Positions 44,122 to 55,402 are shown, numbered from the stretch's first letter. The stretch is DNA of 64,000 nucleotides from Heliocidaris tuberculata (GCA_025618425.1 CM046850.1:26738205-26802204); one strand, 5' to 3'. Numbers and translations are program-made. The notes: generated by a model from the letters alone, not told the origin.

Positions 44122-44619
44122 AGGGAAAGTTCACCCTGAAGATTATTTGAGTTTAAAAAATGCAGAAAAAATAAAGAAAAATATCGGCGAAAGTTTGGAC
44201 AAAATCCGTTAAAGAATAACGGAGTTATGGACTTTTGAAGTTTTGATTATGTGACGTCACATGCGAGCAGCTCCTCCGTTATGTAATGTGATAAATATTC
44301 CATAAAATACAGTTTTCTCAGAAAATTTAGAATATTTTCGTCTGTGCATTTAATATATTGTCAGAAATGTTATTCAATACTAGATTCTGAAAAGAAACAA
44401 TATTAATTTATCGTGGAACGTTAAAAAAATGCGAATATATGGAATATTTATTACATGACCAATCGGGCAGCTGCTCGCATGTGACGTCACGAATCCAAAA
44501 CTTTAAATACTCATAACTCTTTTATTATTTGACCGATTTTCATCAAACCTTCGCCAATATTTTTCTTTATTTTTTCTGCATTTTTTAAACTCAAGTAATC
44601 TTCAGGGTGAACTTTCCCT
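44122..44619. mobile_element. 498-bp MITE with TTAA duplication (locus 2 only)
   Basis: Ends AGGGAAAGTTCACCCTGAAG and its mirror, continuing through ATTATTTGAGTTTAAAAAATG with arms of about 130 bp. TTAA at 44118-44121 and 44620-44623; the empty site with a single TTAA is at 4946-4949 in locus 1. Inner arms carry GTGACGTCAC and the core shared with 14885-15465. The open frame over exon A' and this element is a chance read-through. Confidence 0.95.
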
Positions 44620-45106
44620 TTAAATCCCCAAAATCTGAAACTTGATTGATGTTAAATAAAAGTTACATTTTCTACTCTCTCTAAAAAGAAATCGGGTGAT
44701 CACTGACATCACTCCTCAGGGAGTGAAAATAGAGTGAAAGTAGAGTGGAAATTCCATCATTTCTTTTTATATATATAGAGCACTCTATATTCATTCAATA
44801 TTCACTCCTAAACAGGTGATCACTTACGTACATGACTCCCGGGAAGTGCAATAGAGTGAAAATTCACTCTTTTTAGAGAGAGAAAGAGAAAGAGTGTATA
44901 CACCATAGACGTATTATAGATTTACGGTATACACAATATTAGAAAGACAATGTTTAGCTTCGAATTTCTCTTTAGAATAAATGAATAAGTCACCGCTTAA
45001 CATGGAAAGTACATAAGGGTCCCTTTTGTAAGCATTTTTTTCGGCTCTGAAAATGAAAAAGATGATCCGACGACAGTTACTCCTGGCTATATTTCGTCAA
45101 AGAAAT

Positions 45107-45264
45107 GGGCCTCGTTGCTTAAAACTTACCATTAATGGTAACTCTGCTAGCAGTGGTAACTACTATGGTAACATCACTCAAGAGCCAATCAAAATCAAGG
45201 TTTCCATGGGAGTTACAGTTGATGGCAAAGTTACCGTTAATGGTAAGTTTTATGCAACGGGACC
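45107..45264. mobile_element. 158-bp palindromic MITE, locus 2 copy
   Basis: Same as 5433-5590 with one change near the right end (GGGACC for GGGGCC). Confidence 0.75.
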
Positions 45265-45448
45265 ATGGAGTTAGGGTTTAGGGTTGCAATTAGGTTTTAC
45301 ATTATATCTGTTTATAGGGAGCATGTGTCTAACAACCATGAAAAAATATCCTGTTTTTAGAAAAAAAAGCATTATAAATGAACAAAGAAATGAGAAATAA
45401 AATATTGTACTTGTCTGAAAGTGGATGATGTTATGGTTTTCTCTGTAG

Positions 45449-45546
45449 TGTTCGCTTCATCTCCAACCGTCGGCCAAACAGCTTACACCGCAGCAGTGGA
45501 TATGTGGGCTGATGACAAGTACTCTTTCATTGTCCTCGAAATCACG
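45449..45546 (+). CDS. Cofilin-like gene, exon B copy in locus 2
   Basis: Same splice sites and frame as 5775-5872 with two replacement changes (WADDK in place of WADGK; T in place of S at the last codon). Both differences in 98 nt alter the protein. Not followed by exon C in this window. Confidence 0.6.
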
Positions 45547-45578
45547 GTTAGTAAAGCAACATTCATAATTATGTACAT

Positions 45579-45579
<1 letters not shown>

Positions 45580-45616
<37 letters not shown>

Positions 45617-45675
45617 CTACGCACACGCACACGCACACACCACACACCACACACCACACACAAACACCCACACAC
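45580..45675. repeat. (CA)n microsatellite, locus 2
   Basis: Longer counterpart of 5909-5960. The next 130 bp (45676-45807) match neither side of the gap in locus 1 and show no gene. Confidence 0.95.
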
Positions 45676-45807
45676 AAACACCCCACATCCTTTCGGAGTT
45701 TCACTTTGACTTCCTACATCATAAAACAAAAATATGCCCTATTCAAAACAAAGAAAAGTTCAACTCCTCCCACTTCTCCAAATGTACATGTAATTTCCCC
45801 CTCTTCA

Positions 45808-47039
45808 TGGTGAGCCCTCACTGAAAAGTCAGAAGGCCGGCCTCGTGGGCCCTCGTTCTCATGGGCCTTCTTACAACCTTTCTGAATGCCCATACAAGAG
45901 ACAGATATTCTGCGGTTTCGTGCATGTGCTGTCGGTCTCGTATACGTGAGCTAGCTGCATCGATGGTAGAGGTCGATGGCTAGCTGTAGTAAATGGAATT
46001 AATCAAAGAACCTGCCTCGAATATGGTCTTCACCTTGAACTCATTTGACCCCTTCAAGTTCCCTAGACAATTATTACTGTATAAGTGGTTATTTTCGCGG
46101 TGGTTTTATTTTCGCGATTTTCGCGAGTCAGTCCTCGCGAAAATTTCCACTTCAATATATGGCTGTTTATAGTAACAAAAATCGCGAAATTAAACTCACG
46201 CGAATTTCCCTATATACCTAGTCCCAAATCGTGAAATAATCTGCACGCGAAATATGATATGTCGTTATTGGTCGTCAGCCTAACCGAAGCGGTGGGGTTT
46301 AGCCGCTAGAGCCTCCGAGTAAGTATTCCGTACTGTGCTTGCACCGGCCATAATATGCCCCTACGCTCAGCCCCCTCAAATTTTTTGGCTCATTACACCG
46401 CTGGCTCTTGGTGTAAAGTAGAAACATTTTTTACCTTCAAACTTTAATAGAAGTGCTTCATTCAGCTGGTTTAGTACAAAACTACAGTGTAATTTTCCTT
46501 ATATGACAGTCTCATTAAGGGATTCGGTAACTTTGTGGAGGCTTGATTAATTTCATAAATTGTTGAATTTTGATGTTTGTCTTGTATAATGATGTTCAGA
46601 AGGATGAATGAATAGCCAGGTATGGAAAGTTTTTAAATATATAATGCTATTATTAAGATATCTATGACCGAATGGCCATATACGCTTTAGTCTAAAACTG
46701 AGTCTATGGGGGGGGGGGGGGGGATTAGTCTGGCATTTTCTGTCACTTCCATATGTTTACTTTTGTGAAGCACATGATGATTTTGAAGTGGTTTTTTGTT
46801 TCCTGGGCTTCATTTTAATACCATATTATATACACTGATAGCATGTAAGGCCATGCAGGCAGCTCAGATTTTATCAAGCCTCTACAAAGTTACACCTGTT
46901 GAAAAATGTAGGCCATGTTACAAAAAAAAAAAAAAAAAAAAATGGACATAAGTTGTTATTGCATGTACAAGATTATGTAAACCCACATCCAACTCACACA
47001 TCCGGACAGGGGTGGTTGACCGTGGCAGTGGTTTTGACC
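45808..47039. repeat. Duplicated segment, locus 2 right part, before gypsy pair
   Basis: Counterpart of 15964-17199. It ends in GACC (47036-47039), the left copy of the gypsy target duplication. Confidence 0.92.
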
Positions 47040-48550
47040 TGTAGCAGCTCTACGTCAGCTGGTATTTTTAATCATTTTTTTCGTCTAATGAACTTTTTCA
47101 GAAAGTGCGTATCATTTTCCCCAGGGAATCGTTTCGCGGCAGCAGCCACCTTGTTTGTAAACATTAAATTTTTCCTACGGGCACGTGCTTTGCTGGCCCG
47201 CGTCGACCGTGGAGGTCCACGTGCGTTTTTGGTCACGCCCTTTTGTTTTCGCCTAGTGCGTCTTAACGGATGCGCGTATCCTGCTTTTTTCTTTGGCTTG
47301 TGCATTAGCGATACTATTCCTTGGTGTTTTTAATCAGTTTTTGTTATAATTTTATGCTTTTTATTCAATGATCATTTCATTGCATTGGAAAGTATTCTAA
47401 TGTGTATAAAGAATTTTTATTATTTGTTCTTAATCTTATTGTAGATATTTTTGGTGGTAATCCAATTTCTTGTGTAAATAGATTTTTGGTCTCTATTTTA
47501 GCACAATTTTGTCCTACTGGGACATTTTTTCTCTTCTTAAGGGATTAGCCATGATTGGTCAGTTTTATAGTGTTCTTATTGGTGCGTATTAGAACAATTT
47601 GATTGGGTAGAAGTCAAGCTTGTTAGGGAACTTTAGTCAGTCGCCTCTTAACCACCGGAGAGTGCGGACCTTTCAGTTTTTCCGTTACTCCCACGATCGA
47701 TTTATCTATCGCCTTATTGGATTTATAAGGAATTTTATATATTTTAATTCGGGATCGAATTTCTGGCCTAGATTCTATCTGCATTCGAGCCATTCGAGAC
47801 TTAGACTTATTACGTCTCTACATTATCAGCTGCTAGAACGATTTAACATCCCTAGATTTTTATCAGCGTTTATTTCGTCATCGAACTGAACTTTACTGGT
47901 CTAACTTCGTCACTGCAAATTCAACGTCATCGAACTTTCATCGCCATCGACATCAACATCGACTTTGGTAACCTTTTCATCTTAGACTTACGTTTCTGCA
48001 TTATCAGCCACTAGAACAATTTAGCATCCCTACATCAGCATTTATTTCGTCATCGAACTGAACTTTATCCACTTCGTCACTTCGACTTCGAATTCAGCGT
48101 CATCGAACTTTCATCGCCATTCGACATCAACATCGAGCTTTTAAGTTTGTAGCCTTTTCACCAACCTTCGTCGATTCAGCATTATTGCACTTCATTAAAC
48201 TTTTTCGAGCTTTAGACTACATCTTTTCATTCAACGACATCACCAAGTCTTCTCGCGTAAGTCACTTGCAGCCAGCATTTCTTTTAGATCTTGAACTTTA
48301 ATCTGAACTCAGAACTCTAGTCTAAATCAGCAGCAATTTTTTCACGGACTTTTAATTCCACCTTGTATCATTTTATTCATTTCGCCAGATCTAGATTCTT
48401 ATAATAAAAAAGGAAAAAAGGGAATTTCTTTTGTTTTGGTATTTTAATTTATTGTCGGCATCAAAAACGTAGTCTTTATCTTCTTAGTTTTATTTTCACC
48501 ATTCCTCAAATTTACATCCTTTCCCGACGACCAATATTTATTCCTTTAAA
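47040..48550 (+). mobile_element. Ty3/gypsy LTR 1 (1511 bp)
   Basis: Begins TGTAGCAGCTCTACGTCAGC and ends CCTTTAAA. The left boundary is fixed by the empty site at 17191-17209 and the right by the primer site. The 3' end is not the usual CA. AATAAA at 48403-48408 may be the polyadenylation signal. It differs from LTRs 2 and 3 at several shared positions (for example ATTTATTCC against ATTTTTTCC near the 3' end). Confidence 0.95.
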
Positions 48551-48551
48551 T

Positions 48552-48569
48552 TGGTGACCCCGACGTGAT
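48552..48569 (+). promoter_or_regulatory. Primer binding site, tRNA-Trp
   Basis: TGGTGACCCCGACGTGAT, one base after the LTR, is complementary to the 3' end of animal tRNA-Trp over 18 nt. tRNA-Trp priming is a known trait of the CsRn1 clade of Ty3/gypsy. Copy 2 has the same site at 55385-55402. Confidence 0.93.
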
Positions 48570-49017
48570 TACGAAGGGAAACATTAAAAGAATTGTGATC
48601 GTACAGTTTTCTAATTTTAGACTTAGTCTAGATCTCACTTTACATTGCCTAATTAATTTAGCTTTGACGTAATGTTGGCGACTTTAGCTGTTAGTGTTAG
48701 GTTCCTAACTAGTCTATGACACAATTTTTGAGGGAGATTTAAGATTAGGTCTAGCCTAGCCTAGAGCTACCTGATATTTTTTTTTGTGTTGTGCCCGCTG
48801 GGGGCCTTAATTAGACGTCGACAAGGGGTGATAGCTTTTTCAATCTTAATAATTGTGAGTGTGTATGATATTTGACAGCCATTTTCCCTGCTATTCTGTG
48901 ATAACCATTATTCATTAACTGACGATTTACGACGCGAAGTGAGTTTTGGACTCTATTTTTGGACTAGGTCTAGGTCTAGTTTATCTTACTCATTAGGTTA
49001 CAACCTGAATCTTTACC
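48570..49017 (+). other. Gypsy copy 1 leader
   Basis: Untranslated stretch between primer site and gag; CTAG-rich (TAGGTCTAGGTCTAG near 48965). No open frame of note. Confidence 0.6.
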
Positions 49018-49935
49018 ATGTCAGTCGCAGGCAAAGATTCCCCAGATACGGCAGGCCCACTTGGTACTGCTGGCGATAATGCTGACCCCACGCAGGTAAT
49101 GGGCCACTTGAACATCAAGTTGCCCCCTTTTTGGCCGTCAGACCCCGAGATCTGGTTCGTGCAAATTGAAGCTCAATTTAATACCAAAAGAATCACACAT
49201 TCCAAAACTAAATTCATGCATGTAGTGTCGGCCTTGCAGCCGGAATTAGCTCAGGAGGTGCGGGACCTGCTGCTCGCGCCCCCACCCGAGAAGCCTTACG
49301 AGACACTTAAGCTAGAATTGATTAGACGAACATCAGAGTCCGAACAGAGGCGACTCCATCTCCTCTTAACAGAAGAGGAGTTAGGAGATAGAAAGCCAAG
49401 CCAGCTACTTAGGAAGATGCAGCAGCTGCTGGGAGATCGAAAGTTGGGTAAAGGAATTTTGAAACAGCTGTTTGTACAAAGATTGCCTTCGAATGTTCAA
49501 TTAATACTAGCCACGGCTAGCAGCGCGCTATCAGATGAACAAGTGGCAGAGCTAGCGGACCGCATCATGGAGGTGCCCATGCCAGCGGTTCAGAGTACGC
49601 AAGTGCCGCCCCCTGTCGCGTCTACTTCTAGCCCAGTGATTGAATCAGCTATTTCAGACTTGAAGGCTGAGATAGCCCGCCTTGCTAAGCAAGTGCGTTC
49701 CCTGCAGGGGCAGATTCGCGAGCGTAGTCGCAGCCCCAGTGTCCGCCGGCGGGCCGCAGGCGGAAGCCAGGCTAACCCGCCGCCAGCACCGAGCAACGAC
49801 AGCACCCCCGCCGCCGGGGCAGAATCAGGAACAGATATGTGCTGGTACCATCTGTCCTTCGGCAAGAATGCGCACAAGTGTAGGCCGCCATGTTCTTTCG
49901 AACAAATCTCGGGCTCGGTTTCGGGAAACGCATAG
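49018..49935 (+). CDS. gag: Gag polyprotein, gypsy copy 1
   Basis: 305 residues. The N-terminal half ([34 protein letters not shown]) is the capsid-like region of metazoan Ty3/gypsy Gag. A coiled, Arg/Ser-rich stretch follows, then a knuckle with C275, H278, C288 and C292 ([18 protein letters not shown]), the CHCC form seen in the CsRn1 clade in place of the usual CCHC. Gag packages the element RNA into particles. It overlaps pol by 46 nt, and the overlap contains the slip site 49923-49929. Start chosen as the first ATG after the leader (ACCATGTCA). Confidence 0.93.
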   Translation: MSVAGKDSPDTAGPLGTAGDNADPTQVMGHLNIKLPPFWPSDPEIWFVQIEAQFNTKRITHSKTKFMHVVSALQPELAQEVRDLLLAPPPEKPYETLKLELIRRTSESEQRRLHLLLTEEELGDRKPSQLLRKMQQLLGDRKLGKGILKQLFVQRLPSNVQLILATASSALSDEQVAELADRIMEVPMPAVQSTQVPPPVASTSSPVIESAISDLKAEIARLAKQVRSLQGQIRERSRSPSVRRRAAGGSQANPPPAPSNDSTPAAGAESGTDMCWYHLSFGKNAHKCRPPCSFEQISGSVSGNA

Positions 49936-52900
49936 ACCAGCGGGTCTCGGCGGCCGTGCCCGTTGGTCAAGCTAGTGTAGGTCGTTTGTTTTATGTTACT
50001 GACCAAGTCACAGGCACTAGATTTCTTGTCGATACCGGCGCCGCAGTCAGCGTTTTGCCTCCGACAAGGGCGGAAAAGAAGCACGTGTCTTCGTTCGTTT
50101 TGCAAGCAGCAAATAAAACGCTCATCCGAACCTTCGGTCAGCGTTCACTGACCCTTCGTTTAGGCTTGCGCCGCGCTTTTCCTTGGATTTTTGTGTTAGC
50201 TGATGTTGCGCAGCCAATTATGGGCGCTGATTTTTTGCACCATTATGGACTCTTGGTGGATCTCCGCGCGTATCAACTTCGAGATTCCATCACGAGTTTG
50301 TCGGTTATAGGTGAGGCGTCAAACGAGATTTCTCTAGGCCTCACTTTTCCACACGGTCATCTCCCTGATTCTGGGTATGACAAAATTCTTGCTGATTTTC
50401 CCGAAATCGCTCAGCCTATCTACAAAGATTGCCCCGTCAAGCATGATGTGACTCACCGCATAGTCACTCAGGGGCCCCCGGTGTTTGCGCGTCCCAGGCG
50501 TTTGGCTCCGGACAAGCTACGCGTCGCTAAAGATGAGTTTGTCCATCTGTTAGAGTTAGGCATAGTGGAGGCCTCGGATAGCAGTTGGTCCTCGCCTTTA
50601 CACATGGTCCCCAAGAAGTCGGGGGACTGGAGGCCGTGCGGGGACTACCGCGCGTTGAATCGAGTAACTGTGCCTGACCGGTACCCTATTCCTCATTTGC
50701 ATGATTTTGCAATACAGCTGCATGGTAAGCATGTTTTCTCAAAGATAGATCTAGTGCGCGCTTATCACCAGATTCCTGTACATCCGGAAGATGTGCATAA
50801 GACTGCAATTACAACGCCGTTTGGCCTATTTCATTTCGCCCGTGTGCCCTTTGGGTTGCGGAATGCGGCTCAGACTTTTCAGCGTTTTATCGACATGGTG
50901 GTACGCGATTTGCCTTTCGTCTACGCTTACATAGACGATCTCCTCGTCGCAAGCGAAGATGACAAGCAACATAAAGTTCATCTTCGCCAGCTTTTCGCGC
51001 GATTATCCGAGTTTGGTGTTGTGATCAATCCCGCGAAATGCCAGTTTGGCGCGACATCCCTAGACTTTCTCGGGCACCACGTTAGCGATCGGGGCATTGC
51101 CCCTCTCGAAGAGAAAGTCACTGCGGTTCGCAATTTTCCCAAGCCTTCCACATTGCGTCAGCTCCGTGGCTTCCTGGGCCTCGTCAATTTTTATCGACGT
51201 TTCTTGCCCAGCTGTGCGGCATTGCTTGCTCCTCTCACCGACATGTTGCGCAGTAAGCCCAAGCGTTCCCGTAAGCCCTTAATATGGACTCCGGAGGGTG
51301 AAACCGCTTTCACTGACATGAAGAACGCTCTTGCTAATGCTACTTTGCTCACTCACCCATCGTCTGATCTACCGACCAGCCTGGCGGTAGACGCCTCAGA
51401 TGCCGCTGTGGGTGGGGTGTTGCAACAACTCTCACAGGGAGTTTGGCGCCCTGTAGCTTTCTTTTCTCGTCGGCTGAAGCCCTCAGAATCGCGCTACAGC
51501 ACTTTTGGACGCGAGTTACTTGCCATCTACCTCGCTATCAAGCATTTCAGACATTTTCTAGAAGGGCGCGATTTTTGTATTTTCACCGACCACAAGCCGC
51601 TCACTTTCGCATTGAATTCGTGCCCTGATCGTCACTCCCCGCGGGAGGCTAGACATCTTGATTATGTATCGCAGTTCACGTCTGATATTCGTCATATTCA
51701 GGGTCGTGACAATACTGTTGCTGATGCATTATCTCGCACAGATGTAGCGTCAATTCGGGCTACTCCGTCCGTAGACCAGCGCAGCATAGCCGCAGACCAG
51801 CAGCATGACGAGGAATTAGCTTCATTGCTAAATGACACTTCCTCACTTGACTTTGAGAAGATTCTCCTTCCCGAGGGAGATGCTTACATTTGGTGTGACA
51901 TGACTACCGGCTGTCCGCGCCCATTTGTACCGTCCAAGCACCGCCGCGATGTGTTTGATGCTTTGCATAGTTTGTCACACCCCGGGATTAGGGCTTCGCA
52001 AAAGATGGTGACTTCTCGTTTCGTATGGCCCGGTATAAACAGAGATGTCCGGGAGTGGGCCCGTACATGTTTACATTGTCAGCGCGCCAAAGTGCAGCGT
52101 CATGTTCATGCACCTCTTGGCACTTTTGCTAATCCAGATGCCCGTTTCGCACACGTACACATAGATTTGGTAGGTCCTTTGCCCCCTTCGAAAGGCTGTG
52201 TGTATTTATTGACTTGTGTTGACAGATTTACTAGATGGCCCGAGGCCATTCCTACCCCCGACGCTACTGCGGAGACTGTCGCCACAGCTCTCGTTGAGCA
52301 TTGGGTCTCCCGCTTTGGCACGCCGTCTACTATCACTCATGATCGCGGCCCCCAATTCCAATCCGCTTTGTTCACGGCTTTAACTAACCTTCTTGGCAGC
52401 CGTTCAATCTCCACCACGGCCTATCATCCTCAGGCCAACGGTATGGTAGAGCGTTTTCACCGGCAACTCAAGGCCTCATTAAAGGCCCAGCCGGACCCCA
52501 GTCGTTGGCGAGAGCTTTTGCCCTTAGTTTTGCTGGGCATTCGCGCTTCCGTCAAGGAGGACCTGGGGTGCTCCTCGTCAGAGCTCGTCTACGGGACTGC
52601 TCTCCGTTTACCCGGGCAGCTGCTGGTGCCCGCCCCACAGCAGGGGGCTGACCCCGCTGATTATGTGCAGCGCCTCAGGCGGCACATGAGCGCTCTCTCT
52701 CCCAACGGGACGCGCCCGCAGGCACGCTCTGGTTTTGTCCATCAGTCCTTGGATACATGTACTCATGTTTTCCTCCGTCATGACGCGGTTTCCAAACCAT
52801 TGCAAACCCCCTATTCGGGCCCCTACAAAGTACTGCGGCGTACCCCTAAGTACTTTGTTATCAGTAAGAGTGATAAGCCTGCTACCGTTAGCATTGATCG

Positions 52901-53165
52901 TCTTAAGCCTGCATTTCTTGACAGTGCTTTGCAAGTGCAGCCGGTGCCTAAGACTGCAGCAGCTAAGCAGCTGGGGAATGATAGCAAGATTCCCCCTTCG
53001 CAGACGCCTCCCCGTCCCCCTCCCTCGCGCCCTGCTGGGAGCGCTCCTCCAAGCGAGTTTTCGTCCCCTGGCCCCGTTTGCATCACACGCTCAGGACGCC
53101 ATGTCCACTGGCCTAAGCGTTTTGTCCAAGTTATTGAATATGTCGCAAGGTACAGCGGTGTTTAG
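49890..53165 (+). CDS. pol: Pol polyprotein, gypsy copy 1 (PR-RT-RH-IN)
   Basis: 1091 codons in the -1 frame relative to gag; the true N-terminus comes from frameshifting at 49929, not from the ATG. Protease with [13 protein letters not shown] (D48); reverse transcriptase with YAYIDDLL (YIDD at residues 347-350) and the variant [11 protein letters not shown], where most relatives have M; RNase H with [12 protein letters not shown] (D501) and FTDHKPL; integrase with an H/C zinc region (CLHCQ), catalytic D759, D818 and E854 (35 residues between the last two), and a [18 protein letters not shown]-like motif. No chromodomain and no env are seen. All catalytic residues are present and the frame is intact, so it may be active. 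Confidence 0.95.
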   Translation: MFFRTNLGLGFGKRIDQRVSAAVPVGQASVGRLFYVTDQVTGTRFLVDTGAAVSVLPPTRAEKKHVSSFVLQAANKTLIRTFGQRSLTLRLGLRRAFPWIFVLADVAQPIMGADFLHHYGLLVDLRAYQLRDSITSLSVIGEASNEISLGLTFPHGHLPDSGYDKILADFPEIAQPIYKDCPVKHDVTHRIVTQGPPVFARPRRLAPDKLRVAKDEFVHLLELGIVEASDSSWSSPLHMVPKKSGDWRPCGDYRALNRVTVPDRYPIPHLHDFAIQLHGKHVFSKIDLVRAYHQIPVHPEDVHKTAITTPFGLFHFARVPFGLRNAAQTFQRFIDMVVRDLPFVYAYIDDLLVASEDDKQHKVHLRQLFARLSEFGVVINPAKCQFGATSLDFLGHHVSDRGIAPLEEKVTAVRNFPKPSTLRQLRGFLGLVNFYRRFLPSCAALLAPLTDMLRSKPKRSRKPLIWTPEGETAFTDMKNALANATLLTHPSSDLPTSLAVDASDAAVGGVLQQLSQGVWRPVAFFSRRLKPSESRYSTFGRELLAIYLAIKHFRHFLEGRDFCIFTDHKPLTFALNSCPDRHSPREARHLDYVSQFTSDIRHIQGRDNTVADALSRTDVASIRATPSVDQRSIAADQQHDEELASLLNDTSSLDFEKILLPEGDAYIWCDMTTGCPRPFVPSKHRRDVFDALHSLSHPGIRASQKMVTSRFVWPGINRDVREWARTCLHCQRAKVQRHVHAPLGTFANPDARFAHVHIDLVGPLPPSKGCVYLLTCVDRFTRWPEAIPTPDATAETVATALVEHWVSRFGTPSTITHDRGPQFQSALFTALTNLLGSRSISTTAYHPQANGMVERFHRQLKASLKAQPDPSRWRELLPLVLLGIRASVKEDLGCSSSELVYGTALRLPGQLLVPAPQQGADPADYVQRLRRHMSALSPNGTRPQARSGFVHQSLDTCTHVFLRHDAVSKPLQTPYSGPYKVLRRTPKYFVISKSDKPATVSIDRLKPAFLDSALQVQPVPKTAAAKQLGNDSKIPPSQTPPRPPPSRPAGSAPPSEFSSPGPVCITRSGRHVHWPKRFVQVIEYVARYSGV
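49923..49968 (+). promoter_or_regulatory. -1 ribosomal frameshift signal, gag-pol copy 1
   Basis: Slippery heptamer G-GGA-AAC at 49923-49929, in the gag frame as required, then a 5-nt spacer, then a 10-bp stem: GACCAGCGGG (49935-49944) with CCCGTTGGTC (49959-49968), one G-T pair, 14-nt loop. The gag stop TAG (49933-49935) lies between slip site and stem. Slipping back one base enters the pol frame just before RIDQRVSAA. Confidence 0.88.
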
Positions 53166-53857
53166 TGGTGATTGTATATTGTACATAATGTATTTTGTTC
53201 GTTAAACGGGCTCATTTTCTCTATATGTCATCGATACATTTAGGCTTATTTTGGGCCTGGACTTACACTCGTTCAGGGTGTTGGAATTTTGCATTTTGCT
53301 CTTGTAACTTTATAGATTTGTCATGAATTAGGTCTTGACACCGGAATTTCCAATTCCTTTAATTTAGTCACACGCTGTCAGGTATTATACACACATAAAT
53401 CCTACTGGCTATTGCCTATTATGAATGTAGACTATTGTGATTTTTTTATATAAAATGATATTGTGCTTGTAAATATGAACTGCATTATGTGCAGAATGTG
53501 CCTGCTGACGAGCTACGTATATGTACTATTTACTATGTCAGGTTTTGTTTGGAATTTGTGCATTTGTGCATATTTTCAAGGAAAATTGGCTAGGTATGTC
53601 ACGTTTTCTCTACCGTATACATTTCATCGTTTGGCAAATAGCCTTCACTTAAATTGGGGGATTGACAATTGCTGCGCGGATTCTTTGTTTCTTTCAAATA
53701 GTGCCTTTGTCAGCTTGGCATATTTCGGGTTTGTTATAGCTTATAATATAGAGATATTTGGAAGATATGCGAGATTGCAGTTTTTAATTCAGTGAAATTG
53801 CTGTATATATTGCATTATGTGTATTTTCGCCCCTCGGAGCTTACGCAGCTCGGGTCT
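53166..53857 (+). other. Gypsy copy 1, region after pol
   Basis: About 690 bp before the second LTR. A 110-codon frame (53463-53795) with hydrophobic segments is present and equally kept in copy 2, but the copies are too young for this to mean selection; no env motif is seen. Confidence 0.5.
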
Positions 53858-53870
53858 ACGGGGGGGTTAG
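53858..53870 (+). promoter_or_regulatory. Polypurine tract
   Basis: ACGGGGGGGTTAG directly before LTR 2; the same tract at 60690-60702 precedes LTR 3. This is the expected plus-strand primer position. Confidence 0.7.
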
Positions 53871-55383
53871 TGTAGCAGCTCTACGTCAGCTGGTATTTTT
53901 AATCATTTTTTTCGTCTAATGAACTTTTTCAGAAAGTGCGTATCATTTTCCCCAGGGAATCGTTTCGCGGCAGCAGCCACCTTGTTTGTAAACATTAAAT
54001 TTTTCCTACGGGCACGTGCTTTGCTGGCCCGCGTCGACCGTGGAGGTCCACGTGCGTTTTTGGTCACGCCCTTTTGTTTTCGCCTAGTGCGTCTTAACGG
54101 ATGCGCGTATCCTGCTTTTTTCTTTGGCTTGTGCATTAGCGATACTATTCCTTGGTGTTTTTAATCAGTTTTTGTTATAATTTTATGCTTTTTATTCAAT
54201 GATCATTTCATTGCATTGGAAAGTATTCTAATGTGTATAAAGAATTTTTATTATTTGTTCTTAATCTTATTGTAGATATTTTTGGTGGTAATCCAATTTC
54301 TTGTGTAAATAGATTTTTGGTCTCTATTTTAGCACAATTTTGTCCTACTGGGACATTTTTTCTCTTCTTAAGGGATTAGCCGTGATTGGTCAGTTTTATA
54401 GTGTTCTTATTGGTGCGTATTAGAACAATTTGATTGGGTAGAAGTCAAGCTTGTTAGGGAACTTTAGTCAGTCGCCTCTTAACCACCGGAGAGTGCGGAC
54501 CTTTCAGTTTTTCCGTTACTCCCACGATCGATTTATCTATCGCCTTATTGGATTTATAAGGAATTTTATATATTTTAATTCGGGATCGAATTTCTGGCCT
54601 AGATTCTATCTGCATTCGAGCCATTCGAGACTTAGACTTATTACGTCTCTACATTATCAGCTGCTAGAACGATTTAACATCCCTAGATTTTTATCAGCGT
54701 TTATTTCGTCATCGAACTGAACTTTACTGGTCTAACTTCGTCACTGCAAATTCAACGTCATCGAACTTTCATCGCCATCGACATCAACATCGACTTTGGT
54801 AACCTTTTCATCTTAGACTTACGTTTTCTGCATTATCAGCCACTAGAACAATTTAGCATCCCTACATCAGCATTTATTTCGTCATCGAACTGAACTTTAT
54901 CCACTTCGTCACTTCGACTTCGAATTCAGCGTCATCGAACTTTCATCGCCATTCGACATCAACATCGAGCTTTTAAGTTTTGTAGCCTTTTCACCAACCT
55001 TCGTCGATTCAGCATTATTGCACTTCATTAAACTTTTTCGAGCTTTAGACTACATCTTTTCATTCAACGACATCACCAAGTCTTCTCGCGTAAGTCACTT
55101 GCAGCCAGCATTTCTTTTAGATCTTGAACTTTAATCTGAACTCAGAACTCTAGTCTAAATCAGCAGCAATTTTTTCACGGACTTTTAATTCCACCTTGTA
55201 TCATTTTATTCATTTCGCCAGATCTAGATTCTTATAATAAAAAAGGAAAAAAGGGAATTTCTTTTGTTTTGGTATTTTAATTTATTGTCGGCATCAAAAA
55301 CGTAGTCTTTATCTTCTTAGTTTTATTTTCACCATTCCTCAAATTTACATCCTTTCCCGACGACCAATATTTTTTCCTTTAAA
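53871..55383 (+). mobile_element. Ty3/gypsy LTR 2 (1513 bp, shared)
   Basis: Serves as 3' LTR of copy 1 and 5' LTR of copy 2. No target duplication on its borders. Its variants agree with LTR 3 and not LTR 1 at the sites I compared, including one 11 bp from its 3' end. Confidence 0.95.
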
Positions 55384-55384
55384 T

Positions 55385-55402
55385 TGGTGACCCCGACGTG
55401 AT
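55385..55402 (+). promoter_or_regulatory. Primer binding site, tRNA-Trp, copy 2
   Basis: TGGTGACCCCGACGTGAT, same as copy 1. Confidence 0.92.

Larger units (their letters stand above)
41189..45600. repeat. Duplicated segment, locus 2 left part
   Basis: Counterpart of 1-5930, with one X block (41646-42078), Z, and one Y block (42783-43352) in place of the array, plus the 44122-44619 insertion. Homopolymer lengths vary, and single-base changes are about one per hundred. Confidence 0.93.

Noticed and set aside
47072..47305. Basic 77-codon minus-strand frame in the LTR (again at 53903-54136)
   Set aside because: Lies wholly within LTR sequence, antisense to the element, and has no family motif; in LTR 3 the 2-bp gain breaks it.
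53463..53795. 110-codon hydrophobic frame after pol, considered as an env remnant
   Set aside because: No signal peptide-furin-fusion layout, and its conservation between copies is no more than that of neighbouring non-coding sequence.
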